From NCBI GenBank assembly GCA_943736015.1, contig OX031062.1, positions 52,254,962 through 52,318,961 of the forward strand: a DNA stretch of 64,000 nt. Direction: 5' to 3'. The notes beneath the pieces are model-generated. The model made no database searches and was not told where the DNA came from. It worked only from the letters and a program-made list of their open reading frames with translations. This DNA is from Tridacna crocea (lineage: Eukaryota > Mollusca > Bivalvia > Cardiida > Cardiidae). The translations under genes were made by a program, and so were the position numbers. Shown here piece after piece: positions 21,684 to 35,100 of the stretch. Positions within the stretch are counted from its first letter, which is position 1. Each line of letters starts with the position of its first letter.

Positions 21684-22966
21684 TTAAATGAAACCTGATT
21701 GGAAGCTTCTCTAAAAGAAGGATATGTGCATATTGTCAGTATGTTCTGATTGGATGATTTTATTCCAGTTATAGCAGACTTGGCAAGCAACTGGAAAATT
21801 TTACCGGACATGGACAGTAGGTGTGACAGGCATGAAAGTTTTGCCAGATCAAATCATAATCTTGTCGACTGAAAAACACCCCACCAAATACATTTTGTTG
21901 CTAATGCAGTGTGGATTTGTGACTTTTCAGTGTTCTATCCAGAGTGTACCATTGGCCCCCTAGAGTCCCAGATGACACAACTCTAAGCCAACCTGGGCTT
22001 GAGCACTCTGGATGCATATACTTGATTCTAAAAGTATCATTCTAGGAATAAGGGTTTTCCATTTCTGCTTTTCCATTCAATAAACATAATGCAGGGCTTA
22101 CTGATTAGAATTTATCAATAACCTGATGGGTGTTATGGCTAAGTTAAAACTGGTATCCTGCTATCTATCTTTATAATGGTTTGAGAGAAAGATGAGTGCT
22201 GATCATTCAACAATGTTGAAGCGATTTTCTGGGTGTTTTGGAAGCCTCAAGGGACAGAAATAGGCAAAAGCAATTAAAAATATTACTTCTGAAAGCACAA
22301 TCAGGCCAATATCTATCCCTAATTCAAGCTACAATAATAGGACCCAACATAAGTGTGTATTTCAACCAAAATGGCCCCTGGATGATCTGTTCAAAAGTTG
22401 GTTAGTTTTGGATGAGAAAATTAAGTGATAGGCAGGAAAGTCTGTGACAGGATATCAGAATTTTTGAAAGTTTCCCATTGACTGAAATACTTCGTCATTC
22501 TTTTCTTCTAGGATTAAAGTAATGGTGAAAACAAATTTTCATTAATAATAATCGATAATTTCTGCAGTGTTGCAGTTTTATTAGCATAGCATTCATAATT
22601 ACATGAATGAGATTATAGTACACTTGTGAAATGAAAAGTAAAATAAATAATAATAAAATAACAATTTCTGTAATAAAGTATAATTTTTGTGTGTATGGCT
22701 CCCAATTTTCTGAAAATGGTCCCCAATTTCAAAGTCTGTGTGCCAAATGAACTGCATGTCAGAATCAGACTCTTGGTATGGTGTAAACTAATTAATTTTG
22801 CTGACTGGACACCGGCTGTTAATAGGGTATGACACATGCTAATTATGTAGATAAGACACTCAATTCGTGGTCAATATATGCCTGGTAACTTCTTGGTTTT
22901 TCGGGAGACTTGGATTTGGCTTTTCATGGCCAATTGGGCGACTTTTTCATCCCAGTTGTGCACTTG
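21684..22966. other. Unassigned, upstream of CFAP20DC
   Basis: About 1.3 kb with no recognised element or gene. Could hold promoter or 5' untranslated sequence. Confidence 0.3.
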
Positions 22967-23078
22967 GTAGAAGCCTTATCAAAGATAGAAATCATCATTT
23001 TAGCAACATTTAATTTTTTTTCTGCAAATGCTTTCAATTTGGTCCAGTCCAAACTGTTGTTGTATGATGAAGAGTTAA
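22967..23078 (+). mobile_element. Family H MITE, right-arm fragment
   Basis: From AGAAGCCTTATC directly to TGCAAATGCTTTCAATTTGG and TTAA; the hairpin is deleted. It ends 75 bp before the CFAP20DC ATG. Confidence 0.65.
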
Positions 23079-23152
23079 AGCAATGCTCCTTTTCTCTATT
23101 TCCAGAAATGGTTGCCACCTTGTTGTACGTGTGATTGTCTAAATTTTCCAAG

Positions 23153-23173
23153 ATGTTCAAGAATGAGTTTCAG
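23153..23173 (+). CDS. CFAP20DC: CFAP20DC exon 1 (start, 21 bp)
   Basis: Encodes MFKNEFQ, residues 1-7, followed by donor GTAATA. The peptide matches the conserved start of CFAP20-domain proteins, which is why this ATG is chosen. The 7-codon exon ends in phase 0, matching exon 2. Confidence 0.85.
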
Positions 23174-26100
23174 GTAATAATATTTCATTTCAAATTTAAA
23201 AGTAATGTTGGTAACACTATTTTCTCCATTTCCGACAATGATTTCTACCCTTACAAAAACAAATTTTAATTTTCGAGTCATATCTTGATATCTGCAAATT
23301 CTTTCAATTTGGGCATGTCTGAAATTTTCTTGTTGAATAAAGAGCCATTTCACAGACTAGAAGTTGTCATTGTTTTGAATGCTTCGACACACATGGCTAT
23401 TGACCCTTTACCACACAATCCCAAAGCCTTTTGAAAACATTGTGGGAAAAGGAGAAAATGCTGGTAACCAGCATTTTCTCTTTTCCCACAATGTTTTCTT
23501 CCCTTCGTGAAACAAATTTCAATTCTTTAGTCACATCAATTTTTTCATCTGCAAATGCTTTCAATTTGGACCAGTCTAAAGTTTTGTTGTTTTGTAAAGA
23601 GTTAAGGACATGTTCTTTTTTTTAGTGTTTGATATCAATATGGTAATTCACATCATGTTGTATCTTGCTACCACACTGCTGAGCCCGTGTAGTGAAGTCA
23701 AGATTTGAGAACAGGCAGTGACTGGTTTGAATCTCCAGTTCGACTGCTTTCTTTCTCAGAGCTCCAGATACGAGGGAGTGATGGTATTCTCAATCCATTA
23801 TTTCTCTTTCAAACCCTATGTTGTGGGTACTCATTAGAATCATCTTTATTTTGTCGTCTGCAAGCGCTGTCAATTTGGACCGGTCTTATATTTTGTCGTT
23901 TTGTAGAGAGTTAAACCTTAACCATTTTCCACACAATTTTCCACAGCCTCGAGGAAAAAGGCCTTTGATGGTTGCAAAAGTCTTTTTAATTGGGGTGGTT
24001 AAATCATTACCAAACGACAATATTTTAGGCTTTTCCAAATGGAAAGCATTTCCAGATGACAAAATAAAAGTGACTGAAAATTTAAAATTTGTTTGTGAAG
24101 AGTAGAAAACATTGTGAGAAAAGGAGAAAATGCTGGTTACCAGCATTTTCTCCTTTTTCCACAATGTTTTCTTAAGGCTTCTTTCTCAGGGTCGTCAAAA
24201 GATTGAGTGGTAATAGGTGAAACATTGGAACTATTTGATGAAGCTGACAGTGCGTGAATATAAATTGGCAGAGAGTGTCACATATAGCTGTATTAGTTTA
24301 GTTCTGTAATTCATTTTTTTTAACCCATTACCACACAATGACGACTTTTGACACCCCCGAGGAAGAAGCCTTTTGAAAACATTGTGGGAAAAGGAGAAAA
24401 TGCTGGTTACCAGCATTTTCTCCTTTTTCCACAATGTTTTCTAAAGGCTTCTTTCCTGGGGTCTTTAAAAGTAGGGATTGTGTGGTGGGTTAATTTAGTG
24501 TAAACCAAGATTATACTGTACAATGTAAGCTCAAAGTTGTAAGATTTTTTTTTTCCTGTTATTGAAAATATCCATTTAATTTTCTAGTGGTTAACATAAT
24601 TTTTACAGGGTGGTCCATGTTTTGAGATTTTTTCACCACAACAGAAAGAATGTACAAGTTGTTGGAAGGTGACAGGGACTGTAAGAAAGGTTGGTCTACA
24701 TTTTTACAAATACATGTATTTCATATACTATTGACCTATGGAAAGGTTCTCAGTTACCTAACTTTCCACGAAGCAATCCTGGAGTTGCAGGTTTAAACTT
24801 TGAAAGAACGGAAAGTTTATGGAAAAAGGAGAAAATGATGGGTCACCGCCATTCTTTCACTTTTCCACGATGCTTTTAAAAACTTTTTTTCTCAGAGCTG
24901 CTGAAGGAGGGGATTGTTATGTTAACCCATTACCACACAATCCTGAGTTTTAACAACCCTGTAGGAGAAGGCTTTTGAACACATTGTGGGAAAAGGAGAA
25001 AATGCTGGTAAACAGCATTTTCTCCTTTTCCTACAATGTTTTCTTCCCTATCAAAAACAAAAATCATTCTTTCAGTCACAGTTAATTTGTTGTTTGCAAA
25101 TCCTTTGAATTTGGACCAGTCTAATTTTTTTGTCATTTGGTAAAGTGTTAAACATTAATTTCATGATGAGTACAGCAAATTTACAAGAAAACTTGCACAT
25201 TTGTCAAGCTTAGCTTTTTGGGGTAAAAATGCATATATTCCATTTTTTGCTCTTGATAGTTTAACTGTTTAGAAATCACCATAATTTTAGACTTAAATTG
25301 AAAATATTTGAAGGTGACAAAATATATATGGCTCAGTCATTCAAGTTTGTATTGGAAGGGCAGAAAACACTGTTTCGAAGAAGAAAATGCTTGTTACCAG
25401 CATTGTCTCCCATGTTCACTAAGTGTTCAAAAGCCCATATCTAGAGTCATTAGAATTTTGAGAGAGTTAGAGTTTATTTGTTTCTCTTGTTTAGAACTAT
25501 GAAAAGGATGTGAAAAGTTACGCTTACATATTGGAAGGAGCCACTGCCACGACAAAAATGTGTTTACCTAAGGACTCAAGGACAACATGTAAGTTTTCAT
25601 GATTAATCAGATAAAAAAGAGCACATTGATATTGTACAAACAGGACTTAGTTTGTCTTTTAAGTCAATGTTCTTTTTAAATATTGTGGGAAAAGAGGTGC
25701 TTGTTTAGTATAGAAAGGGCATTAGTTATTCAACTTTATTTTAACTGCTCTAGAAATTGATTCAACTGAAAGAAGCATATAATTGGTGATATGGAAGAAT
25801 GCCTTCAACGTTTCTTAATACAGTACATAATTCATGGTATTTTTTTTTTTTAAAAATATTTCCATAGTTTGTAGGTGAATGTAATGTTGTAATGTATTAG
25901 ACAATTAATCCTTTACCAAACAATCCAATGTTTGAACATGTCTGAGAAGAAATGCTTTTGAGGACAAAGTGCTAAATGGAGAAAATGTTGGTTACCATAC
26001 TTAACCCTTTATCACATAGATACTCATTTTGACCTATCAACAACAGACAGCTTTTGACAACATTGTTAGAAAAGGAGAAATTGCTCGTAACGAGCAATTT

Positions 26101-29100
26101 CTCCTTTTCCACAATATTTTCCACTCAATCAGATATTTGTATCCTCATTTGTCTGTTTTTGATGTCAAATCTTTATTTGCTGCTGAAATGGAAGAGCCTC
26201 AAATTGGCATATCAGGTAAAGGGTTAATCCTTTCCCAAACAATCCCTGGTTTTCCTTGACCTTGAGAAGGAAGCCTTCTGATAACACTGTTGGAAAAGGA
26301 GAAAATGCTCCTTTTCCCTCAATGTTTTTGTACCCTTTCCAAAACAAATTGCAGTATTCGAGTCGCATTAATTCTGTTGTCTGCAAATACTTTGAATTTG
26401 GATGAGTCTAAAATTTTGTTATTTGGTTGAGAGTTAACTCATCACCACACAGCAAAATTGTAGACTAGGAAGATTCCAAAATTTTTGCAGACAACAATAT
26501 AAAGATGAATCAACTGATGGGATTTGCTTTTGAAAATGAAAAACAACATTGTGGGATAAGGAGAAAATGCTTGTTACCAGAATTTACTCCTTTCACCATA
26601 ATGTTCTCTTGAAGTCTTCTGTCTGAATTTCATGAAAAATCGGGATTGTGTTCAAAGCTTTAAGATTTAAAAAAAAAATGCCTAAAGAAAAAACAGCATG
26701 TCAAATAAAAAAGAAAATCATGTCAGAACTTGAACTTTTTTTACCCACCATTTTTTAACCGTATACCAAACAATTCCAAATTTTAAATGCCCCAGAATAG
26801 AATCCCTTTGGAATATAATGGGAATATTTCCATTGGAATATTTTGACTATTGGAAAGAGATTCAGTAAAACACCTATGAATTAATCTTCTATTTTAGTAC
26901 ATCTTGTTCAGAGATACCTTGTAGTTCAGCTGGCCTTAAAGAAAGGAGCAGATTTCAGCATGGAAATTGGGTAAAGTTATCTTTTATCTATTTCACTGAT
27001 GGAAGATTGAACTTACTGGGCAATGGACCTTTGTCTGTCTTAACACATTACCACACAATCCCTGCTTTTGACTCCTCTGAGAAAGAAGCCTTTAGAAAAC
27101 ATTGTGGGAAAAGGAGAAAATGCTGGTAACCAGCATTTTCTCCTTTTCCCACAATGTTTTCTACCCTTCACAAAACGAATTTCAAATTTTGAGTCACTTT
27201 TATTTTGTAGTCTGCAAATGCTTTCAATTTGGGCTAGTCTAAAATATTTTTATTTGGTAATGGGTTAAGTATTTCATTGAGCCCTTTATCAAACAACAAA
27301 ATTGTGAATTTGGCCAATTTCAATGTATAAATAAAAAATTGAATGTGGATAGATTGATGAAACTTCTCTGTAAAAGGTTGACAACACATTGGGGGAAGAT
27401 AAAACGCTGTTTTGGAGCATTTTCTTTCCTTAGTTTTCAAAAGCGTTTTTTTTTTTTTTTTTTTTTGTTGGGGGGGGGGGGGATCATGAAAACTTGTGAT
27501 TATTCAGTAAAAGGTAAAGAGAAAATTTTTACTACATGGTGTAAATGTAGGATAAGAAATACAGTGGTCCCTTGTTAGATCTTCACTGGGGACTCTGAGT
27601 TTTTTCATTGTGCCATCGGACAAGAGTCTGCAGGGCCTCAGCCTGGTACTGTTGTAACCATGAATAGACATAAATGAGTGAGTTGTCACTATGAGATGGT
27701 TGAAATAATGTTGAAAGCAGTGCAAGAACATTAACTACAGATAGAAACAATGTACCAGGTAATAACAGTTTTGTATGCAAAATGTTTTTAAATGCTAATT
27801 TGCAGAATTTTCAACAAGAGTACAATTTGAAACTAGTAGAATGCATGGATAGGTGCTCTAGACTAGCTGCTGTTATTTATCTGAAAGTTTTTGAAAATGA
27901 ATTATATGAGCAAATGAACAGGCAAAGTTAATTCTTTACCAAATGACAAAATTAAATACTGGTCCTTATCAAAAGCAGTTGCAGACAACAAAGTGACTGA
28001 AAAATTAATATTTTGTATGGGAAGGGTAGAAAATATTGTGGGAAAAGGAGAAAATGCTGGTTACCAGCATTTTCTCCTTTTCACAGAATGTTTTCAAAAG
28101 GCTTCTTTCTCAGGGTCCATGAAAGTCGGGATTGTTTGGTAAAGAGTTAAAAGATACTGGCTTTAGGATATGATATTGTCATGGTTTTTGAAAAAGAAGT
28201 TTAATTTACCGGCAACAAGTATTTATGCTTACTGTGCCATTTTGTTCACAAGACATTACTCCTTTGTCTATGTCATTGTCAAATGTCAGGAGCCCGGACT
28301 GTTGTTTTTGTACATTAACGTTTTTTCTGTTCATTATTGTAGGGTTGCAGATATGAAAAATAATAAAAGGAGAATTTTCCTATCAACTGCCCAAAAGGAT
28401 ATCCATATAACACCTCTGCATGCAAAAGTTGCCCTAAAGATAGTTAAAACAGGAGTTGTAAGTTCATATAAATGCTGTTGTTTTTCACATGCTTAGGCAT
28501 ATTCTCAAGCTAGTCGACATTGTTAATTCAATACCACACAATCCTTACTTTTAACAACATTGAGAAAGAATAGTTTTGAAAGCATTGTGGGAAAAGGAGA
28601 AAATGCTGGTGGCCAGCATTTTCTCCTTTTCCCACTATGCTTTCATCTCCATTAGGGTCAAGTTCTAAAGTTTCAGAAACTCGTAATGTGTTATCTGGAA
28701 ATGCTTTAGAATTGGTCAAGTCTGATGTTTTGTGGTGTGGCAAAAAGATCATCGGAGCATAGGCTTACCCACCTTTTACAGTTATTTACAGAATATTAGT
28801 CAAGGACCCATTAATTAATAGTATAACCTACTATTTGAATACTCAGTTGCTTGAGGAATAAATCACATAACAAACATGAGTTGAAGAGACAGTTTTCTCC
28901 TTTGAATTGATATACTCTGCAGCAGGCATAAATTTCTAAAAGAAATTGAAAGGAAGAATTGAAAGATCGATGGACTTTCGGACATGATGGGTGACATCCG
29001 TGACAATATATATAAAAATCAGCAAAAAATCTGAAAATGAGTAATTCCTAGTACGAAGAAATGGAAAAGAAAGCATGATGGCAAAAGGGATTTCAAATAC

Positions 29101-32100
29101 TTTTTCCTGTGTACAAATATTTTTTTCATTTACTTTGATCAAATGAAGGAAGTAAAAATTGTCCGAAAAGGAGGAAATACTTTAACATTTTTTCACACTA
29201 TGCTACTTTTCTTTTTTACCTTTCAAACACAGGTATCAACTCTTGAGCCACATTTATTTTCTGCAAATGCCTTGAATTTTGATTAATCAAAAATTTTATT
29301 GCCTACTATACACTTCATTTTCTAGTATCAAATGAACAAAGATAAATATACTTGGCTTTTGACTTGTAAGTCATGTTCTTGTTTTCAAAATATTTTTCAG
29401 TGGCTGAACCTTGTCCTTGACATGGTATCAATGGTGAGCGAGACTTGGAGAGGGGAAACTTTCAAACTTCTTGAAAGTATTTGTATATCTGCTAACTGTC
29501 GTGTACGACGTATATTCACCATGAAAAGTCAGCCACCAGAAACAGTGGAGGATAATGGTGAACAATTATTGTTGGATTTTTTTATGTGTTTTACATAGTA
29601 TTACCTTCAGATAACATTTCCCATGTAGAGAGTGACTACCTTTTAAGTAATGTAGTTAACCCTTGTCCTACTTAAATAGGTGAGATGAAAATTTCAAGCC
29701 AGTTGGTGAAACCTGCAATTCAGCTATTTGTAGAGTTAATTTCTGTGCAGTCTGATTTGATCTACACTGTTCACTATAGGTCATTGAGTCAAATTTAGCA
29801 GCCTAAAGTTAAAGTTCAAATAGCTGTCGATGAGCAATCTCTCTCTTTGCCGCATTTTACTTCTTTAAGTTCTAAACATATACATGTTACTTGTCTATAT
29901 TGTATAAGAATATTCCCAACATTTTCTACTTTAGCAGTGTTTTCAACAATAATGAAGTTAATTCACAGTGGCTTGATCACCTGTTTTTTCTTTCCTGGGC
30001 CTAGTTTCAAAAAAGATGTTAAGAACAGTTATTTTATTATTAACCGATTTTAGTAACATTTAGAAGCTCTGAGTTGACACAATGTTTCAAACTTGACTCA
30101 GCAAGATAATGCAATTAGGCCATTTAACAAAGGTAAGTCCATTTATGTTGCTGTGTTGAGTCTGGAACGTTTTGTCAATCCTTTTGAAAACATTGTGAGA
30201 AAAGGAGAAAATGCAGGTAACCCGCATTTTCTCCTTTTCCCTCAATGTTTTCTACCCACCTGGAAACATATTTCAATTTTTGAGTTACGTTTATTTTGTC
30301 ATCTGCAAGTGCTTTCAATTTGAAAAAGTCTAAAATTTTGTCGTTTGGTAAAGGGTTAAATCTGTTGAAGTAAGTGAAATGTGTCTCAAATAATGAGTCT
30401 GTGTCAGAATATGAGTCCATTAGCAAATGTGAGCAAAATAGAGACTTTAGTATTTTTTTAAAACTAGGCCCTGGTGATTGATAAACCTGTATTTGCATGT
30501 CACATCTTTTCAAGCAGTACTGGTATGCTCTTTTCTCACGTTAAAAAAATGTTGAAACTATTTTCAGCAAAAGGAGAAGTCAAAACAGTTTTCAGTAGTG
30601 TTAACCTTTTACCCCATAAGGCATGCCTATGGTATGTCTAATTGACCCTAAATAACAGCAAGGATCAAGCCATTTCTTATGTGTATATGACACCTTTTGA
30701 TAGTATAGAAAACATTGTGACAAAAGGTGAAATTGCTCGTCACGAGCAATTTCACCTTTTGCCACAGTGTTTTCCAAAGGCTCCTACAAGCAATGCATAG
30801 AAATGAGTATCTATGGAGTCAAGGGTTAAAGGAATTTATTGTTAGAATGACAGTCCTATGTCAGTTGTGGAAGACCCTTGATTTGAACATGAAACAGCAG
30901 TATCAACCCCTTACCACTTAAGCCTTTCTTTTGAGGAGCCTGTTAATGAAGGCTTTATGGAAGAAAATATGGAAAAAGGAGAAAATAATAGTTATTTCTC
31001 CTTTTCCTACAATGTTTTCAACCATGAAACTGAAAATTTTAGCCACATTAAATGTGTCATAGACAGTGTTTTCAATTTGGACAAGTCCCAAGATAAAGAG
31101 TTAAGTGGATTCATATGTAACTGTGAGGGGAAAATATATATGTACAGGTTGGAAATGCTGTTTCGCTTTGACTTCAAAATTTTGTAACATGCTTCGCAGT
31201 TTTTATGTTGAATAAAATGTTGAAAAGGTTATTTAGAAAGATTATTTTCTATTATAGAGTTGTATGGATATTCCCCCAGTGGGGGTGGAGAAATGGACAT
31301 GGTACCAAAACAGTGCCAGTTTGCCGCAGATGTTGAACATTACACTCAGGTATTAACTTTTATTGTAAATGCCCTTAAGTTAGTGTCAGCAATTTGTACA
31401 GCAAATTTTTTTTTTTTTCAAATACCACATAACCTCCCTAGTTTTCAGTGAAATATATCCATTATGAATGTTTCTTTAAGTATACACACTTTAGGATATC
31501 GTATGTGATATAAATTGTAATTCTTTAGAGAATTTAATCAGCTTTTGTTCATAGAAATAATAATGCGTAAGTGAACTGTTTCACATATTGTGACTTTTAA
31601 ATTTGCGAGATACTGCCATGTGATAAAAATAATTTGACATTTGTTGGCTTTGTGGTAAAACTTTATAAAACTTGGCCACAAAAGTGTTGTTAAGCTTGTC
31701 AGAAACTCACCAAACAACATTTTTTCTGGACTCATTAAACACAATCTTATCTCAACTGCCAAGAAAAGTAAGATCATATAACTATGTCTTAAAAATGATG
31801 TAAAACACATCAAAGGCTTGCTTGACAATATTTTTCCCAAACTTGTTTAATAGAATTTTATCTCAAATGCAAACTCATGTCAGATCTTATACATGTCTTC
31901 TTTTTTTAGTTAGTGCACATATACATGTATTTAAATCATGTGGCTTAGTTTGTTTCAAAACACTGTGACAAATAGACAATATAACACTCCAATCCAAACA
32001 GAAACTCAGACGCACAATAAAGAAAATCCTTTCATGTCAGCATGTAATAAAACCTTAATTTGATAGTGTGACCCACTAAACATCAATGAATAAGTCTGTT

Positions 32101-35100
32101 AACTTTTTACCACACAAGAAAATTTTAGACTGGTCCAAATTGAAAGCATTTGTAGACAACAAAATGAAGTTGACTGAAAAATTGAAATTTGTTCTGGGAA
32201 GGGTAGAAAACACTGTGGGAAAAGGAGAAAATGCTGGTTACCAGCATTTTCTCTTTTTCCCACAGTGTTTTCAAAAGACTTCTTTCTCAGGGGCGTCAAA
32301 AGTAGGGATTGTGTGGTAATTGGTTAATGACTGATTATAGATAAGGAAATTTTGAATTCCCTGGTCTATACAACACGAAATTGCATCCACTAAGAAATCC
32401 CAAACTTCATAGCGTCTGTTGCATTAACCCATTACCATACAGTCCCCACTTTTGACGCCCTTAAGAAAGAAGCCTTTTGAAAATACTGTGGGAAAAGGAG
32501 AACATTTTATCCTTTTCCCACAGTGTTTTCTACCCTTCCCAGAACAATTTTTAATTTTTCAGTTACCATTATTTTGTCGCCTGCAAATACTTTCAATTTG
32601 GACCAATCTAAAATTTTCTCGTGTGGTAAAGAGGTCCAGCTTGACTGACCATGGCTTATTTGTAAATTACTTTCAGCTCCTAACAATAGACAAGATAAGA
32701 CATGCAGAGAGGTTAAGAGGAGGGGGACCAGGCGGTGATGTAAGAGGATCTGTCAATAGTGCTTTTGAATTAGGTCAGTGTGGTTTGTGTGTTACATAAG
32801 TGAATAGTACATGATTCAGCTAGTCTTTTGAAGAGAGACTCATGTTTTTATAAGGCATTTGAAAGCATTGTTGGAAATTGCTCTGACAAAATTTAATAGG
32901 TGCATTGGCTGAATTTATTAAATTTGTCAAACTTGTCACAATTTCATGTAAGCCGTCTTGTGCATGAAAATAGATTATTTCATGCTTTCCGGTAGAATAT
33001 CCAGAAATAGCAGTGAAAATATTTTTTGATCTTACACTGGTACCACCAGTGAAAATACGGATTTTCACGTTCTTGTTGCCTTGGTAAATTGCATGTGCCT
33101 AAGAACCAGATGGGAAATATGACGTCATATACCTTACATTTCTCGCGCTTGACGTATTTATTGCTATGCGTTGCTATGCGGGAGGGGTACGCCACGGGGA
33201 ATAACAGAAAAGAACAGTACTTGAGTTTGATAAAGCTCCTCCTAGAAAGGGTTAAAAGCATGAAATAAATAGAATATTTGTATTTTTCTGTGAAAGATCG
33301 AAATTTATTTCATCTCGTGAACACCGTCGGTAATATTTTCAATCATGGCTCTGCCACTCGTGAAAATATTACCGATGGTGTTCACTCGATGAAATAAATG
33401 TCAATCTTTCACCGAAAGAAACAAATATCCTCTCTGTAACCTTGTTATAGAATTGAACTGGAGACCTCCTATTCTCAAGTCCTGTATGGTATCGACTGAG
33501 CAACCAGGGCTTGGCAGGAACATTATAGCTAGGCTGTATTTGGAAAATAGAAAAATCAGGCTGATGCTAAATGTATAGCTTTTTGGCATCTGTGTTGTCA
33601 TTGAAAATAATGAAAAGTTCTGTAACCTCATTCCATTACTGAAGATATTTACAAAACTTATCCTAAGGGAAACCCTAGAACCAAAAGGGCAGATATAGGT
33701 GAAAGTTATCTGAACAAATAAATGTTGCTGTTCCTTTAACTCTTTACCACACAATCCCGACTTTTAAAGACCCTGAGAAAAAAGCCTTTGGAAAACATTG
33801 TAGAAAAAGGAGAAAATGCTGGTAACCAGCATTTTCTCCTTTTCCCATAATGTTTTCTACCCTTCCCAAACCAAATTTTAATTTTTCAGTCGCTTTTAAT
33901 TTGTCGTCTGCAAATGCTTTCAATTCGGACCAGTCTATAATTTTGTTGTTTTGTAAAGAGTTAAATCAAAGATTTGCTATGTATTTGCTATGCTCTGAAA
34001 AGTTAGTTCAGTGCAAATGTATCTGCAAAAGTACCAACACATGTCAGCCTGCATAGTAGATCAAGGTAAGTCAGCCTAGTCTGTTTACAATTTTTAATTT
34101 TCTAAATAGAGAGGACCATGGTACCTCAAATTGGTTTTTTATGGATCTGTGATCACATTATGTTTGCGTCAGTGAGGCAAATTAACCCATTACCACACAA
34201 TCCCTATTTTTGACGCCCCTGGAAAAGAAGCCTTTGGAAAACATTGTGGGAAAAAGAGAAAATGCTGGTGACCAGCATTTTCTCTTTTTCCCACAATGTT
34301 TTCTGCCTTTCACAAAACTAATTTCAAATTTTCAATCACTTTCTTTTTGTCGTCTGCAAATGTTTTCGATTTGGACAAGCCTAAAATTTTGTCTTTTGGT
34401 AAAGAGTTAAACTTGTTTCCAGAGCAGCTCTCATTCTTAAAAGCAACTGCTGCCAAAATTTTTATCAGCATGCCATGTTGTTGTTTACATTTTGTTATAC
34501 TTGTATGTCATTCAGATTTGAATGCAAGTGGAAGAAAATCTACTGCTAATGAATCGTTTCACATCGCCTTTGGATCGAAAGTTCCTGGAGTAAGGACTTC
34601 TCAAAGTGCAGGGAAAAAATCTTCAAGAGAGGTAACAATTCAAGAAATAGCCATATTTTATCACCTTTTAATTCTTTACCAAATGACAAAAATTTTAGAC
34701 TAGTCCAGATTGAAAGCATTTGCAGAGGTCAAAATAAAAGTGATTGAAAATTTGAAGCTTGTATCAAAGGAAAGAAAACATTGTGGAAAAAGGAGAAAAT
34801 GATGGTTACCAGAGGTCAAAATAAAAGTGACTGAAAATTTGAAATTTGTATCAAAGAGGAGAGAAAACATTGTGGGAAATGGAGAAAATGCTGGTTACCA
34901 GCATTTTCTCCTTTTCCCACAATGTTTTCAAAACATTTCTTTCTCAGGGTCGTCAAAAGTTGGCATAGTGTGGTAAAGGGTTAAAAGGTACTGAAAGTAT
35001 TTACAAACTGGAGACATGCCCCAGGCCTTTACATTCAGTGAGTGAATCGACCACAATGACCACTATGACATTTGATTTTGAGAGTAAAATGCTAGGGCTG

